Shown: piece after piece, positions 38,164-48,216 of the stretch
Position numbering within the stretch: position 1 is the first letter of the stretch
Layout of the letters: every line of letters begins with the position of its first letter
Assembly: GCA_032821775.1 (NCBI GenBank)
Contig: JAVLRN010000001.1
Location: 3,720,001 to 3,784,000 of the forward strand
DNA length: 64,000 nt
Direction: 5' to 3'
Source of the DNA: Sanguinoderma infundibulare
Lineage: Eukaryota; Basidiomycota; Agaricomycetes; Polyporales; Polyporaceae
Position numbers and translations under genes: made by a program
The notes under the pieces: generated by a model
Told to the model about the DNA's origin: nothing
What the model saw: the letters and a program-made list of their open reading frames with translations, nothing else
The model's database searches: none

Positions 38164-39682
38164 CTACCTCCCCGTCGTCGAGTTTCCGAGCAAGACGACG
38201 CCCTCGCTCGCGGCCAACCGGTGTCCAGCATGCCTCCTATGAGGCTCGGTCTGGACCTCGCGCTGCGGCAAGCGACTCTCCATCTGCCCGAACTCGAGCC
38301 CCAACGCGTTTGCGTCCTCGGACTCCTCCTCGACCGGCTCCGGCCGCCACTCGGGCGAGCAGGACGCCACCCGCCGTCGCGCCGCCTTGGAACTCGAGTC
38401 CGGTCTGCTCTTGGCGCTGATACTACCGCTAGCACCAGCACCCGCAGCTGCAGCGGCCGAGCCTGCAGTCCCAGGCATGGCCGCGTAGTAAGGCGCAGCA
38501 TACGGCTGCGTGCGACGCACGCTCCTTGGCGAACCAGAGGAGCCGGAGAACGCGGACATAATCGAGGACGCGGAGAAGGTCGAAGTAGAAGCAGAGGATA
38601 TGCTCGACCGGGGCGAGTCGGGAACGGGCGGCGGATGGGAGCTGTTAGTAGCGAGGGTGAGATGGAGCGAATTTAGCATCCGACGGGGGCCAGATGCGCG
38701 ACGAGGAGCAGGGGGAGGAGGGGTAGAGAGGGGACCTGTACAATGAGCGCTAGGTGAGTAATGTAGCGTTGAGGAAGAAGATGTACGTACCGAGGGAAGC
38801 CTTGGACTTCCGCGGTTTGATACGGAAGGGGTTCACAAATGTAGTCGTGAACACCTCCCCTGAAATGGTGCTGGCCCGCTGTGGCGGTCGACGCCGCTCA
38901 GATGACGCTAGCGTCGAGTTCGAGGCCTCGGGACGCTCCCGAGACTGAGATCTTCTCGCCTGCTTGGTAGGCTCGCAAAACTCATCGTCCAGAGGTGCGA
39001 TGGGCAACGTGGGAGACGCGGAAGGACCCGGTACAGCCGCAGACCGCTGCTTGGAAGACATCTTGCGGGAGAAGGTTTTGAGTATCTTCATGCTCGGAAG
39101 CCGCACATTACGGGCAGATCGTGGCGATTCGGAGAGGGATGTGCCAGCGGAGCGGGGCGTGGTATCTTGGTCAGGCCTGATATCAACCCCGCATTCGCTC
39201 TCTATCACCGAAAGGTCGGGGACATATCGGGCAGGGGAATTGTTATCGACGAGGGTCAATGACGCCGTGGAGCCAGCGGACGACTTAGCACTAGACGAGC
39301 GGGAGGACTTGCGGGCGTTGGCGAACGACCAGCGCGGCTTGAACGGTGGGCGTTTAGATGACGAGAGCGGGGGAGCTGCATGATGCAAATCGGTTGGTGC
39401 CGATTTGGTCGATACAACGTCATCCGCCTCCAAGCATACAAGCTCGATTGGAGCGGTCACGGGGGATGTTGGCAAGCTGCGAATGCGAGGATTGCGAGGT
39501 CGCCGAGGCCGTTCCACGGGTGGTGGTGGTTTGGAACGGAATGAGGGGACGACCCGGCCGACAGTGAAGATGAACACGCTCTAGAGACCAAGGCTCTGAG
39601 CAATCTGGTCGAGATGCCAATAGGAGAGTTGTGAACAACGTACCATTAGGAACCAAGTCAGACCCCAAAGAAGGAGCGCCAT
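38164..39682 (-). CDS. Ser/Pro/Arg-rich protein with N-terminal membrane anchor, unknown function
   Basis: The protein begins MALLLWGLTWFLM and an intron joins it to SVFIFTVGRVV, together one hydrophobic segment of about 23 residues, a signal anchor. The rest is low-complexity and basic: PPPPVERPRRPRNPRIRSLP, many Ser clusters (KSSRSSSAKSSAGST) and RRSQSRERPEAS. After a second intron near 38750 come Ser/Ala-rich stretches, and the protein ends LGNSTTGR at 38164. No catalytic domain is visible. An in-frame ATG at 39745 would add 21 residues, but the TATA-like run at 39780-39787 favours the downstream ATG. The open frame continues upstream beyond a single TGA, discussed separately. Function unknown. 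Confidence 0.6.
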
Positions 39683-39779
39683 GCGGAGCGAAAGTTTGTG
39701 CGTCGAGAGTGGGCTTGAGGATTTGTCGATGATTCGTGCGTTCATGAGAGTCGTAAGAGGCCCGACTACTGACGGGGAG

Positions 39780-39787
39780 TATATATA
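39780..39787 (-). promoter_or_regulatory. TATA-like element upstream of the Ser/Pro-rich gene
   Basis: TATATATA on the minus strand, 98 bp before the ATG at 39682 and 35 bp before the ATG at 39745. It would put transcription start close to the upstream ATG, favouring translation from 39682. It could instead be chance if the gene extends further upstream. Confidence 0.45.
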
Positions 39788-39814
39788 CCGAGCGGATGCC
39801 CTAGGAAGACATCA

Positions 39815-40140
39815 CCAGCCTATGGGCGCGGCTGACGGAAGATTGGGCTCGATTGTTGGGACCGGAGGCGAACCACCAGGCAAGGTCAAGATGAATGCCA
39901 AGCTGGGGGCACCGGGGATGTCCAAATTTCCAACGCTGACGAGGGCAAAGACCAAGAAGGGTCGGATATCGATAGCGGGGTGGGGACGGGAGTGGGTTTG
40001 AGCGGAACTGCGCTGGGGGGGAGCGCCAAGGGAGTGCTCGGAGCTGATGTCGTCGAGCAGGGAGCGGGCAGAAGAGGAGAGGAGTGCGTAGACAAGGGTA
40101 GACAGGCTCAGAATGGCGAACCAAAGGTTTACATGGTCTC
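39815..40140 (-). other. open frame with hydrophobic segments, possible upstream exon
   Basis: Reading away from about 40140 the minus strand encodes NLWFAILSLSTLVYALLSSS, then ARSLLDDISSEHSLGAP, then PFLVFALVSVGNLDIPGAPS and LAFILTLPGGSPP, ending at a TGA at 39814-39812. The composition looks like a real membrane protein. It lies in the same frame as the Ser/Pro-rich gene downstream, and that TGA is the stop I noticed between them. Either it is the 5' part of one larger membrane protein with an intron I could not place, a separate small gene, or a broken ancestral gene. Confidence 0.3.
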
Positions 40141-41441
40141 AGGGAGGAGGAGAGGAGTAGGACGACGGGCCTGAGGGTCAGGCTCACACGTACAAAAGTC
40201 GAACCACTCCTGTCATCAGTAATAATTGAATCCGGTTCGCGGCACGCCCAGAGGCGCACATCCGCCGCACCATACGACTCCTCGCTCGCCAGAGGCCCGG
40301 AAAACGAGATCGACTAGTGGTAGAGGACATGTAAGAGACCCATCGATGTGTCGTCCGACAAATGTCTGTGCTCGCTGTAGCCGACGTCTCTGTCGCTCCA
40401 CTGGCATCTGCCGGCGACATCTGCCCTCGGCGCCTATGTCGTTGCTTTCCTTGTCAAGTACTGTCAGCCACATCCACGGGAAAATGTCTGATCCCTTCCT
40501 CTTTCGTCCACAATTCGTACACACTTTTCGACCTCGATTGCAACTGGCTGCGGTCCAGCCCATCTCCCTTGTGGATTCGTGCACCCACCGCCCATAGAGG
40601 TGTGCATAGGCCATGCCAGATCCACAAGGAATCAGCTACAGTCCCGCGAATACGCGGGGCACCCCGAGATTGTCTCCGGTCTCCCGGAAACCGACCACAG
40701 TCAACGACGATCTCGGAACACCCGAAATATGCTTACCGGCATCCGTCCTACGTCATACGGAAGCTTGTTTGCACTCCCTCGACGAAAGCTCGGATATGTC
40801 GACGAGGTGCCCGAAATATGCTATTTCGATTAACTGCCTCGCCAGCGAGCGACGAGGGTGACATAGGGGAATTTGTGGACATCCATGGCTATGGGTTGGT
40901 CCAACACCTTGCGGCGATTCAGCAGTGCAGGTCGTTCGGGCTGGTCCAAAGCTGGGTACTCAGTGGTGTCGCAACGAGCTTCTTGGAGTACTTCGGCCCG
41001 CTGCAGACTCGCTGTAAAGCATGTCAAAGTAACTCCGCGTGGGGCTGCACCCGCCAAAAGTGGACGGGCTAGGTAGACCAGGGCGTCAGCGCTTCAGCGA
41101 CGTTCAGAAGGAGCATGCATATACCCGCACTGTGACCAAACTGCGGATGTGCTGCATCTGTAGATGTAGAACTTACGCCAGAGACTGTCTATGACGTCGT
41201 TGCAAAGAGTCATTGTCAAGTCGTCCCGATTCGGACAAGGAATGGAGGCACGTGAGCGTTCGATTATCGCAGCGCGACGCGTTGCGACCAACTTAAAAGC
41301 GCGGAGGAATGATCGCGGCCACGACCATGTCTCTGCTCGGCCACAACGACGTGCACCTGCCCCTCTGTCAACTATAACAGACAGCAAGTTTTCCGTTGCA
41401 TGGGCCATTTCTGAGTCGCTCACATAGATTTGTTCGACAGA
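40141..41441. other. intergenic with an unexplained 236-codon open frame (40362-41072, +)
   Basis: A plus-strand frame stays open for 711 bp from 40362. Its translation (starting MSVLAVADVSVAPLASAGDI) is rich in Ser, Arg and Cys with no recognisable domain, and shows no sign of introns in a genome where almost all genes have them. I treat it as probably non-coding. The right end should contain the EXO5 promoter. Confidence 0.35.
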
Positions 41442-44245
41442 ATGTCCCACTGGGAACCGGACGAGTACGACGAGTACTTCACCCCATTAATTCTGAACAA
41501 CCAGGACTTGGAGGCGTTACAAGCCGCAGAAGCCAAAACCCTCTCACCTCATCGCTCCACACAGGTCACCTCGAACAAGAAGCCACAGAACGTGCCACGT
41601 GCACCGCCGTCCCCAGACTCGGATGAATTCGACGCGTACGACCTGTCTGAATTTTCCGCGGAGGATTTTGCGCAGATCGACAAGCTCGTTCACGCTGTGT
41701 ACACCTCTCAGCCCCCTCCGATACGCGAGGTACACGACGGGTCCGAGTCCTCCCGAAGTGGAAGCCCTCTGGACCGAGGCAGTCCAGCAAGGGGAGGCGG
41801 AGGCGTCAGGAACGGAGGTCCTCGCATTGAAATTGCCCTCGAGAGCGACAAGGAGGCTAACCCGCGTCCTCTGAAGGATTCGTGGATCAAGTATGCCAGG
41901 CGTAGCCCCTACCAGCAATTTCGCAGTTGGAATCGCCTGTTGTCCGTGACTGACATTGCAAGCCCCTCTTGGTCAGTCTACGCCCTAAACTCCATGTTTA
42001 TCGGAATTTGAACGTGAACTGTCCAGGTGTGAGCTTCAGTTCGACTACGGTCTGCGTCAGAAGCGATACAAGAAGCTCGGCGATAGGCCAGCGTCCTTTA
42101 CGACCGCCGAGGGCAAGACCATCACCGTCGTTCAACAAGTCGCTGCGGCCAACAATCGCACCGTCACCCGTGGAAGAGTAAGCACTGCAAAATTGAATAT
42201 GTGAGACACTACTAACTCATAACACAGTCTGTTCACAAAGTCCTTGAGCGTGAGATCCAGCCGGAGGCCGTCAAGATTGAGATCAAGACCAATGAGGAAC
42301 GATGGGCATTACGGTATTCCCAGTCACGCTGGACAATCATGAGCGCATATGCTGATCAGCTACATCTTTAGCCTCGTTAACATGCTTACCGCCTTACAAA
42401 CTATCATGGGTCTTGGACGATGTGTAAGTCGAACTTTGGGGTTTCCGCCGTCATTTACTTACCCCTGTCAGCGCGAAATGCCCGTTTTTGGATTAATAAA
42501 CGATCAAATTGTCACCGGCATCATCGTAGGTTTTTTTTAAAGCTGCGTCCTCGCGCCATCTGATTCGTGTCGTGGAGGATGAAGTCGTCCGCCAACCACT
42601 GCCTGCGGCACCATCGGAGGAGCCTGGAGTGGGGACAACATCCAGGAGTCTCAACAAGCGTCCCGCCCCCGAGACCGCGCCTTCTAGTCCCGCGAAGCCC
42701 AGTTCGAAGAAGGTCTGCCCGGGTTCTTCAGCAGATCAATCTCAGATCACAACGTTCTTCTCCGCGTCAACGTCCCAAGACGCTACGACTGGTATGGCCA
42801 TAGACGTCGACTCGGAGGAACCTTCGACGCCAGATCGATCGGAGACTGCACTTCCCGACGCTAACGGCTCTGCGTCCTCTCCACATGCCCTGCATCTGTC
42901 CGATACGAAGACGCGCATGCGCCCGACCCTTCCGCCAGACGAAGACACGTTTGGGTCTCGTGTCCAGCTCATGCTCTACCATCGCCTCCTGAGCAACCTT
43001 CTTTCGGTCGCCCAGTCGGACATCCCCTCCTCTCAGCCACTCGATTTTGATGCCCTCTGGCGAAAGGCAGGGGTAGACCCCACCCGCAGGTTCTCCGATT
43101 CCTTCCTGCTCCAAGCCGGCCTTTCTATCCCGGAGACCACCACGCACGAGGACGCGCCACCAGAGAGCGCCATCAACCTTTCCGGTCTGCGCTGCCTTAA
43201 TGACCTCACCCAAGCTTGGCGCCACGCTGTTGAGGCCCTGAACGTGGTCGGGGTCGAGAGGACGCTCACCGTCGTCTACCGCGCCCAGCCAAGGAGGGTG
43301 CGCCGGTCTGCTGCCGAGGCCGAGTCCGCCGTGCCCGCGAATCCCCTGACGTCTTCCTCGGAGCCCTCGCTATCGCTCTCGGACCAGGAGGCGCGCGACA
43401 TCGCGGCCGCGGTCCAGGCGAGCATCAGCGACGTGCAGCCGGACTGGGACGGCGACGACGATCTCGCCCGGGCGATCTTCGAGAGCCTCCAGGAGTCGAT
43501 CCGCTCGGGGAGCGCGCGCGAGGACGACCTGGGCATCCTCACGCATCCGTTTGGGCCGCCCATCTCTGATGCGGGTATGGGCACCGGCGCGGTGTGGACG
43601 CTGGAGGGAGGATCCGCTGCGGGCCCGAGTACCCTCACGAGAGTGGAGTGTCCCGCGGACCCGCAGCTCGCGTGGGCGCTGCAGCAGTCGCTGTTCGCGC
43701 GGCTGGAGGAGACGCCGGCGCTGAAGGAGGCGATTTCGGACGAGGTGGCGGCTTCTGGGATCCAAGATGAGGACACGAACGCCGAGGATGGGGATGGGCA
43801 TGGTGTCGTCCTTGGGAAGCTCTCGCAGCGCGCCGCGACGGAGGAGCCCGAGGGTACGGGTGCGGCTCCGCCTGCGGATGTGGACGAGGACGAGGAGATG
43901 ATCACCGCGGCGGACCTGGAGACCGAGGCGAGGATCCTGGGGACGAAGGAATTCGAGCTGGACGACGTGATGCTGGACGAGTACGTCGCGAGCATCTTGG
44001 CGTGGTGGTATGGGGAACGGCCACCGCAGGGGGTCGACGTCGAGCTCACCAGGCGTTGCATGTATGTCCTGTTTTCTTTCGTCTTGATGCGGCTTGGGTT
44101 AATGCTGACTGACGTGGGCGATTTTTTTCCTAGGACGTGCGAGTATAGGGACGGGTGTGAGTGGAGGGAGAAGAAGGCGCTGGAGGTCCAGCAGAAGTAC
44201 AGGGACCGGATTGGTTCTCCGTCTGCCGATCCTGCATCGGAGTAG
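41442..44245 (+). CDS. EXO5: exonuclease V (EXO5/DEM1), Fe-S single-strand exonuclease
   Basis: Single-strand DNA exonuclease of the PD-(D/E)XK superfamily, mitochondrial in yeast and nuclear in animals. It starts MSHWEPDEYDEYFTPLILNN with an acidic N-terminus. Landmarks are LSVTDIASPSW joined by an intron to CELQFDYGLRQKRYKKLG (first cluster Cys), TVTRGR/SVHKVLEREIQPE, VFGLINDQIVTGI joined by an intron to IDEVV (catalytic Asp), LSDTKTRMRPTLP (D-x-K motif) and SRVQLMLYHRLL (motif Gln). A large acidic insertion follows. At the end RRCM, an intron, then TCEYRDGCEWREKK supplies the C-x2-C-x5-C ligands of the 4Fe-4S cluster. It ends at 44245. All catalytic and cluster residues are present. The insertion makes it longer than human EXO5. 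Six or so introns. Confidence 0.92.
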
Positions 44246-45336
44246 TGGTGATGGGGTGGATTTGTGGGGAGCGGACTACCTTTTGGACCCGGATGTCTTG
44301 CGCTTATCTATATAATTGCTACGTCGACAGTGCTATTCCTCTGGTTTCGCATGCTTATGCTCACCCAACCATTGCCGCAGGCATTGTGCGCGGACAACAA
44401 CCACAGTGCTCATTATTGTCGCCGAAAGGCTTCAATTTCGTTAACTCCGCGAAGTCCGTATGAATCTCTTGTCTCCGGTTTTGCTGTCCACTTGGCCGTG
44501 TAGCGATCTCCGCTAGCACCGCAGCCTGAGATGTGGGTAGGTCGGAAGGTGTGAATGGTCCGTCCCTGGGCAGGCTCCGGCGGTCGTCGCATAGGCTTGT
44601 GGCTAAATGCCGCCAAACACATTTTCGTCCATATTATCTTTTTGGCAGGGTCATCTGCCACATCGACAACTGGATATGGCTGTAGTAACGCTCGTGGATG
44701 ATCAGCATCAACATACCGCCTGCAACTAACCAAAATCAAAACTCCGAGATCTAGGCGTTTCAAATTCTGATGTGGTATTCAACCTTATTTTCGACGATTC
44801 GGAATACGGTATTCATGAAAGGGGCAATCCACATTGTCCCCTCTTGTCAAATTACTAACGCCGTGATATCTACAACAGGGCCTCAGAATGGGACAATGGC
44901 TGCTTAGGAACACCGCAATAGCCCCAATATATTCACAGACGCACCCTCCCATCATCCATCCATGCATCCGCCCTATCTCCCAAAACCTGCCATCACTTCG
45001 CGTAAATCAACATCCTTGCCTCCAGACACCATCTCGTCTTGAAGCTGTGGGTCGAAAATCGAGGGTCCATCCCCGGCGACGCTCTGACACACGAATGTGG
45101 CTCTCTCTGCGTATCGAGCTTCGTCTAGGCCGAGTCCGCGCGGGCCCGCGCCCACCTCTAGCTGATGTGCGCATCGGAATCGTCAGCGCGGCATGTTTGG
45201 ACACCAGAGGACAGCGGGCGCGCGCTGGACAGCACGTCCGTCCAGGCACAGGCGCCGTCATCGCGGCACAATACAGTAGCACCGACCGTGGCGTCCATGC
45301 ACACCACGCGCGGCCGATTTCCGGTGGCGAAAGCAC
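44246..45336. other. intergenic, nothing recognised
   Basis: About 1.1 kb. The plus-strand frame 44888-45547 is open but Arg/Pro/His-rich and overlaps the promoter of the next gene, so it is probably chance. No repeats or RNA genes seen. Confidence 0.4.
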
Positions 45337-45344
45337 TATAAAGG
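45337..45344 (+). promoter_or_regulatory. TATA box of the expansin-like gene
   Basis: TATAAAGG lies 209 bp before the ATG at 45553, implying a 5' UTR of about 180 nt. It is a good match to the consensus, and it is the only one upstream. Such boxes are common on inducible secreted-protein genes. Confidence 0.6.
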
Positions 45345-45552
45345 CTGCGGTCACCCGGCCAGGTGGGGTTTCCCTCAGCTGTGCTCGCCCAGACGTCGAA
45401 CGTCTAGCATTCCACCGGCCTCTACGCAAGCTACTGTACCGTCCTCCTCGCTCTTTCCTCACGTCACCGCTGCGCGGCAGGTCTCCCGAGTCTAACCCAC
45501 TGTCCGCTCCTTTTACGCATACATCTTTGAAACGACTTGGAACTTAGAAGCC

Positions 45553-46169
45553 ATGGCACCGTCCACATACTTCGCGCTTGCTCTCGTTCTTGTCATCTCC
45601 ACACTGGCTGCTCCTACTCCCTTGGCTCCGGAAACGCTTGAGAAGCGTATTACGCATTCTGGACGGGTGCGTTTTATGCGCTTTTCCTACGCCGTCTCCG
45701 ATGCTCACCGAACGCTACCTACTCACGTTCAACAGGGCACCTTCTTCGAGGTCGGCCTCGGAGCATGTGGCAAGGTCAACAAAGACAGCGACCACATCGT
45801 GGCCATCTCGTCCTCCATATTCGGGTCCGGTGGGAACTGTGATCAGGTGCGTTGGCCTGTGGATGCGTGTTTGCTGGCTGTGTGCCTAAACTTGCCGATC
45901 GAACTGTTGGATGTTCAGTTTATGGAGATCAAGAACAACAAGAACGGAAAGACTGCGTTCGGCCTCGTCCGCGATTCGTGCCCCGGGTGCGGTTCTGGTG
46001 ATATCGGTGCGCCTCCTCGCAACATTTTGTTCACAGTTGGGTGCTGACCGTCCAAAACTTGCTTTACATAGATATGAGCCCGTCGCTCTTCCAGTCTCTC
46101 GGTGCTTCGCTGGACGAAGGTGTCATCAATGTTTCGTGGCACTTCATGAAGAAAGGCTTCGAACCTTGA
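45553..46169 (+). CDS. secreted RlpA/expansin-like double-psi beta-barrel protein
   Basis: Small extracellular protein of about 125 residues. It starts MAPSTYFALALVLVISTLAA, a clear signal peptide, followed by a Kex2 site (LEKR). The DPBB fold is visible across four exons: GTFFEVGLGACGKVNKDSDH, IVAISSSIFGSGGNCDQ, FMEIKNNKNGKTAFGLVRDS, CPGCGSGDIDMSPSLFQSLG and GVINVSWHFMKKGFEP. Conserved Cys (GACG, GNC, CPGC) and the DMSP motif are those of fungal cerato-platanin-free expansin/barwin-like proteins. Length is one domain only, with no CBM. Family members loosen cell walls or bind chitin/cellulose; the role here, wall remodelling or host interaction, is inference. Confidence 0.87.
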
Positions 46170-46699
46170 GGTGGGATACAAGCGGGGATTTCAGGGTAAT
46201 ATTTACGCTATGAGTTGAAAGGGGAGATTTTGCAGTATGATCACGCACTTGTATGACTTGCTCGCCTGGTGAATATTTGAATGATACACGTTTTTGACGT
46301 TCATGACAGTGGTGAGATGTCTAAGGCCAGGTCGCGCACAGTGATAGGCCTTCATCGGTGTTGCACATCCGGGAAATCGTTAGGGCGGGCAGGCGGTGCC
46401 TCGCAAGCGTTGGGAACAAGGGTACTAAAGAGGAGTAAGAGAGGATCGTAATCTGAGATGGTTGCTATTCCGGGAATATCGGGGAACGTCCATCGGCTGC
46501 TGCGAGCTGTCGCAGTCGAGATGCTCCTCAACGACCATCTCGCATCTCGACCCTGCGTGCCTGCATGCCCCTCCCATCCCTCCATTGCAAGCTTCACGCC
46601 TTCCCACCACCACACCCACACTCAGCGTACCCGACAACATCCTCGGACTTTCCACACCCGCGGCCGCTGCCCCTGACAACTTGAAACGCGCTCGCAAAC
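46170..46699. other. intergenic, 3' UTR and promoter only
   Basis: 530 bp between tandem genes. AT-richer sequence at 46190-46330 suits the 3' UTR of the expansin-like gene. C-rich sequence before 46700 suits the next promoter. No gene recognised. Confidence 0.45.
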
Positions 46700-47673
46700 A
46701 TGATGGACGGCGGCTGGGAGGATCACCTCCACTTCGGCTTCCTTGGCGAGCACGTCTTGGTCGACGGCCTCGTCCTCAACTCCGCCTGGTCCTTCTTCCT
46801 CGCTTCCCTCCTCACCATCTTCATCTGCGTCTCAGAGAGGTGAGCTGCCCCTCCGCACGGCGCTGCGAGTTCTGAGCTGAGCAGTGCTGTGTAGAATCTT
46901 GACGTATGCGATTTCGAAAAAGTGGCACCCATGGCTGGGCGGCTGCCCCTCCCGCTTCGGGCTGGCGGTGTGGCGGAGTACGTTGTACTGGCTGGTCACG
47001 TTCGATAGACTGTGCGTATGACGGTCCTTCCTGGACGAGTGGTATGCGGTCGCTGAATGACCCGCGTGTCGTGCAGGATGTACATGCTCATCGGCATGAC
47101 GTTCAGCATCTGGTGAGTGCGTACGCCCCCGTGCCACAGTACCCGTCATGCTGAGCTCAGCACTGTCCTGCAGGTTGATTCTCATCGCCGTGAGTAACCC
47201 CGCTTCGGATTCAAATGCGCCTTGCGGAAGCCAACATCGCCTATAGATCACCACCCTCGCCACGGGACAGCTCCTGATCGAGTACCTCGACTTGGGCGAA
47301 CGGCCAGACTCCGAGTACGTACCCGCGCACACGCCCCTCAGCCCGTCAGTTAATGCCCGTCTGCATACATAGCAACGAGAACGTGAACGTGAAAGAGCCC
47401 CTCCTCCGCGCGTCCGAGGAGGCCTACTCGCCCTCCTCCTCCTCCTATCCCCCCTCTCGTCCGCGTCCGAACCGGCCCCGCTCGCGGTCCAAGCCCGACG
47501 CCATATTCATCCACCCCAGCGACTCCAACCTCGCCCGCGCGGACGCCGCAGCCGTCCAGCTCGGGATCGCCGGCGACACCGACCTCGTCAAGGCCAACGT
47601 CTATCCCACCGACGGCGAGACGTGGGAGCATGGCCGCGGGCGGGACGTCGCGCGGGAACTGCTCGGCCGGTGA
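46700..47673 (+). CDS. Ctr-type copper transporter
   Basis: Three-transmembrane Ctr/SLC31 family protein. It starts MMDGGWEDHLHFGFLGEHVL. TM1 is LNSAWSFFLASLLTIFICVS. After introns come LTYAISKKWHPWLGG and the M-x3-M copper-selectivity motif in MYMLIGMTFSIW, followed by LILIAITTLATGQLLIEYL (TM3). The C-terminal roughly 90 residues are hydrophilic, Ser/Pro/Arg-rich, and end ARELLGR. There is no Met-rich N-terminal ectodomain, so this may be an intracellular (vacuolar, Ctr2-like) or low-affinity member. At least five small introns, including one of about 60 bp between two very short exons near TM2. Copper specificity is inferred from M-x3-M. Confidence 0.83.
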
Positions 47674-48216
47674 CTGGCGACCAGTGAGACCTCTAGTAGG
47701 ATCCTGTTCGCAGCAGCCGTGCCATACATAGCACGTCTCTCTGGCGACTGGGTGAGCAGGCCTCATCGATTTTCGAAGGCATCTCCTGATTGATTAGAGA
47801 AAGGGAACGGTGCTCGTTTCTGAACACTGTATTTTATACATCTCCTATTCGCCTTCGGCGCCCCCGTCCTCTGTAGCACCTACAGAACGCTCCTCATACA
47901 GTTATTATAATCTTCCTACATAGCCAACCAAGCCCGAGCCAAAGCGTGTAGCTCCAAGACAGCGGAGAGCGAAGCAAAAAAGCAGGTCGTCATGTCATGT
48001 CGTAAACAAATGCATGATTCATGGTGCTTCGTGAACGATAAATGCGATGAGTGCGCCAACTACTGTAGTCGTTGAGGGTGAAAGTCTCTAGCCAAAGAGA
48101 AAATGCTATCGACAAGAAGCTCTCGATTAGTCCATCTATCCGTCCAAACCGCCGCTCCCCGACCGCCATTATCATTACCATAAATCTGCTACCCTAGCAC
48201 TGGGTAAATGCCTCGC
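47674..48216. other. convergent 3' intergenic region
   Basis: 543 bp between the stops of the Ctr gene (+) and the NAK kinase (-). AT-rich, with likely polyadenylation regions for both. No gene seen. Confidence 0.5.

Noticed and set aside
38510..38746. A plus-strand gene over the Ser/Pro-rich protein
   Set aside because: Antisense to better-supported coding sequence and lacking a domain.
44888..45547. 219-codon plus-strand frame before the expansin-like gene
   Set aside because: Arg/Pro/His-rich, overlaps the TATA box and leader of the next gene, no recognisable motif.
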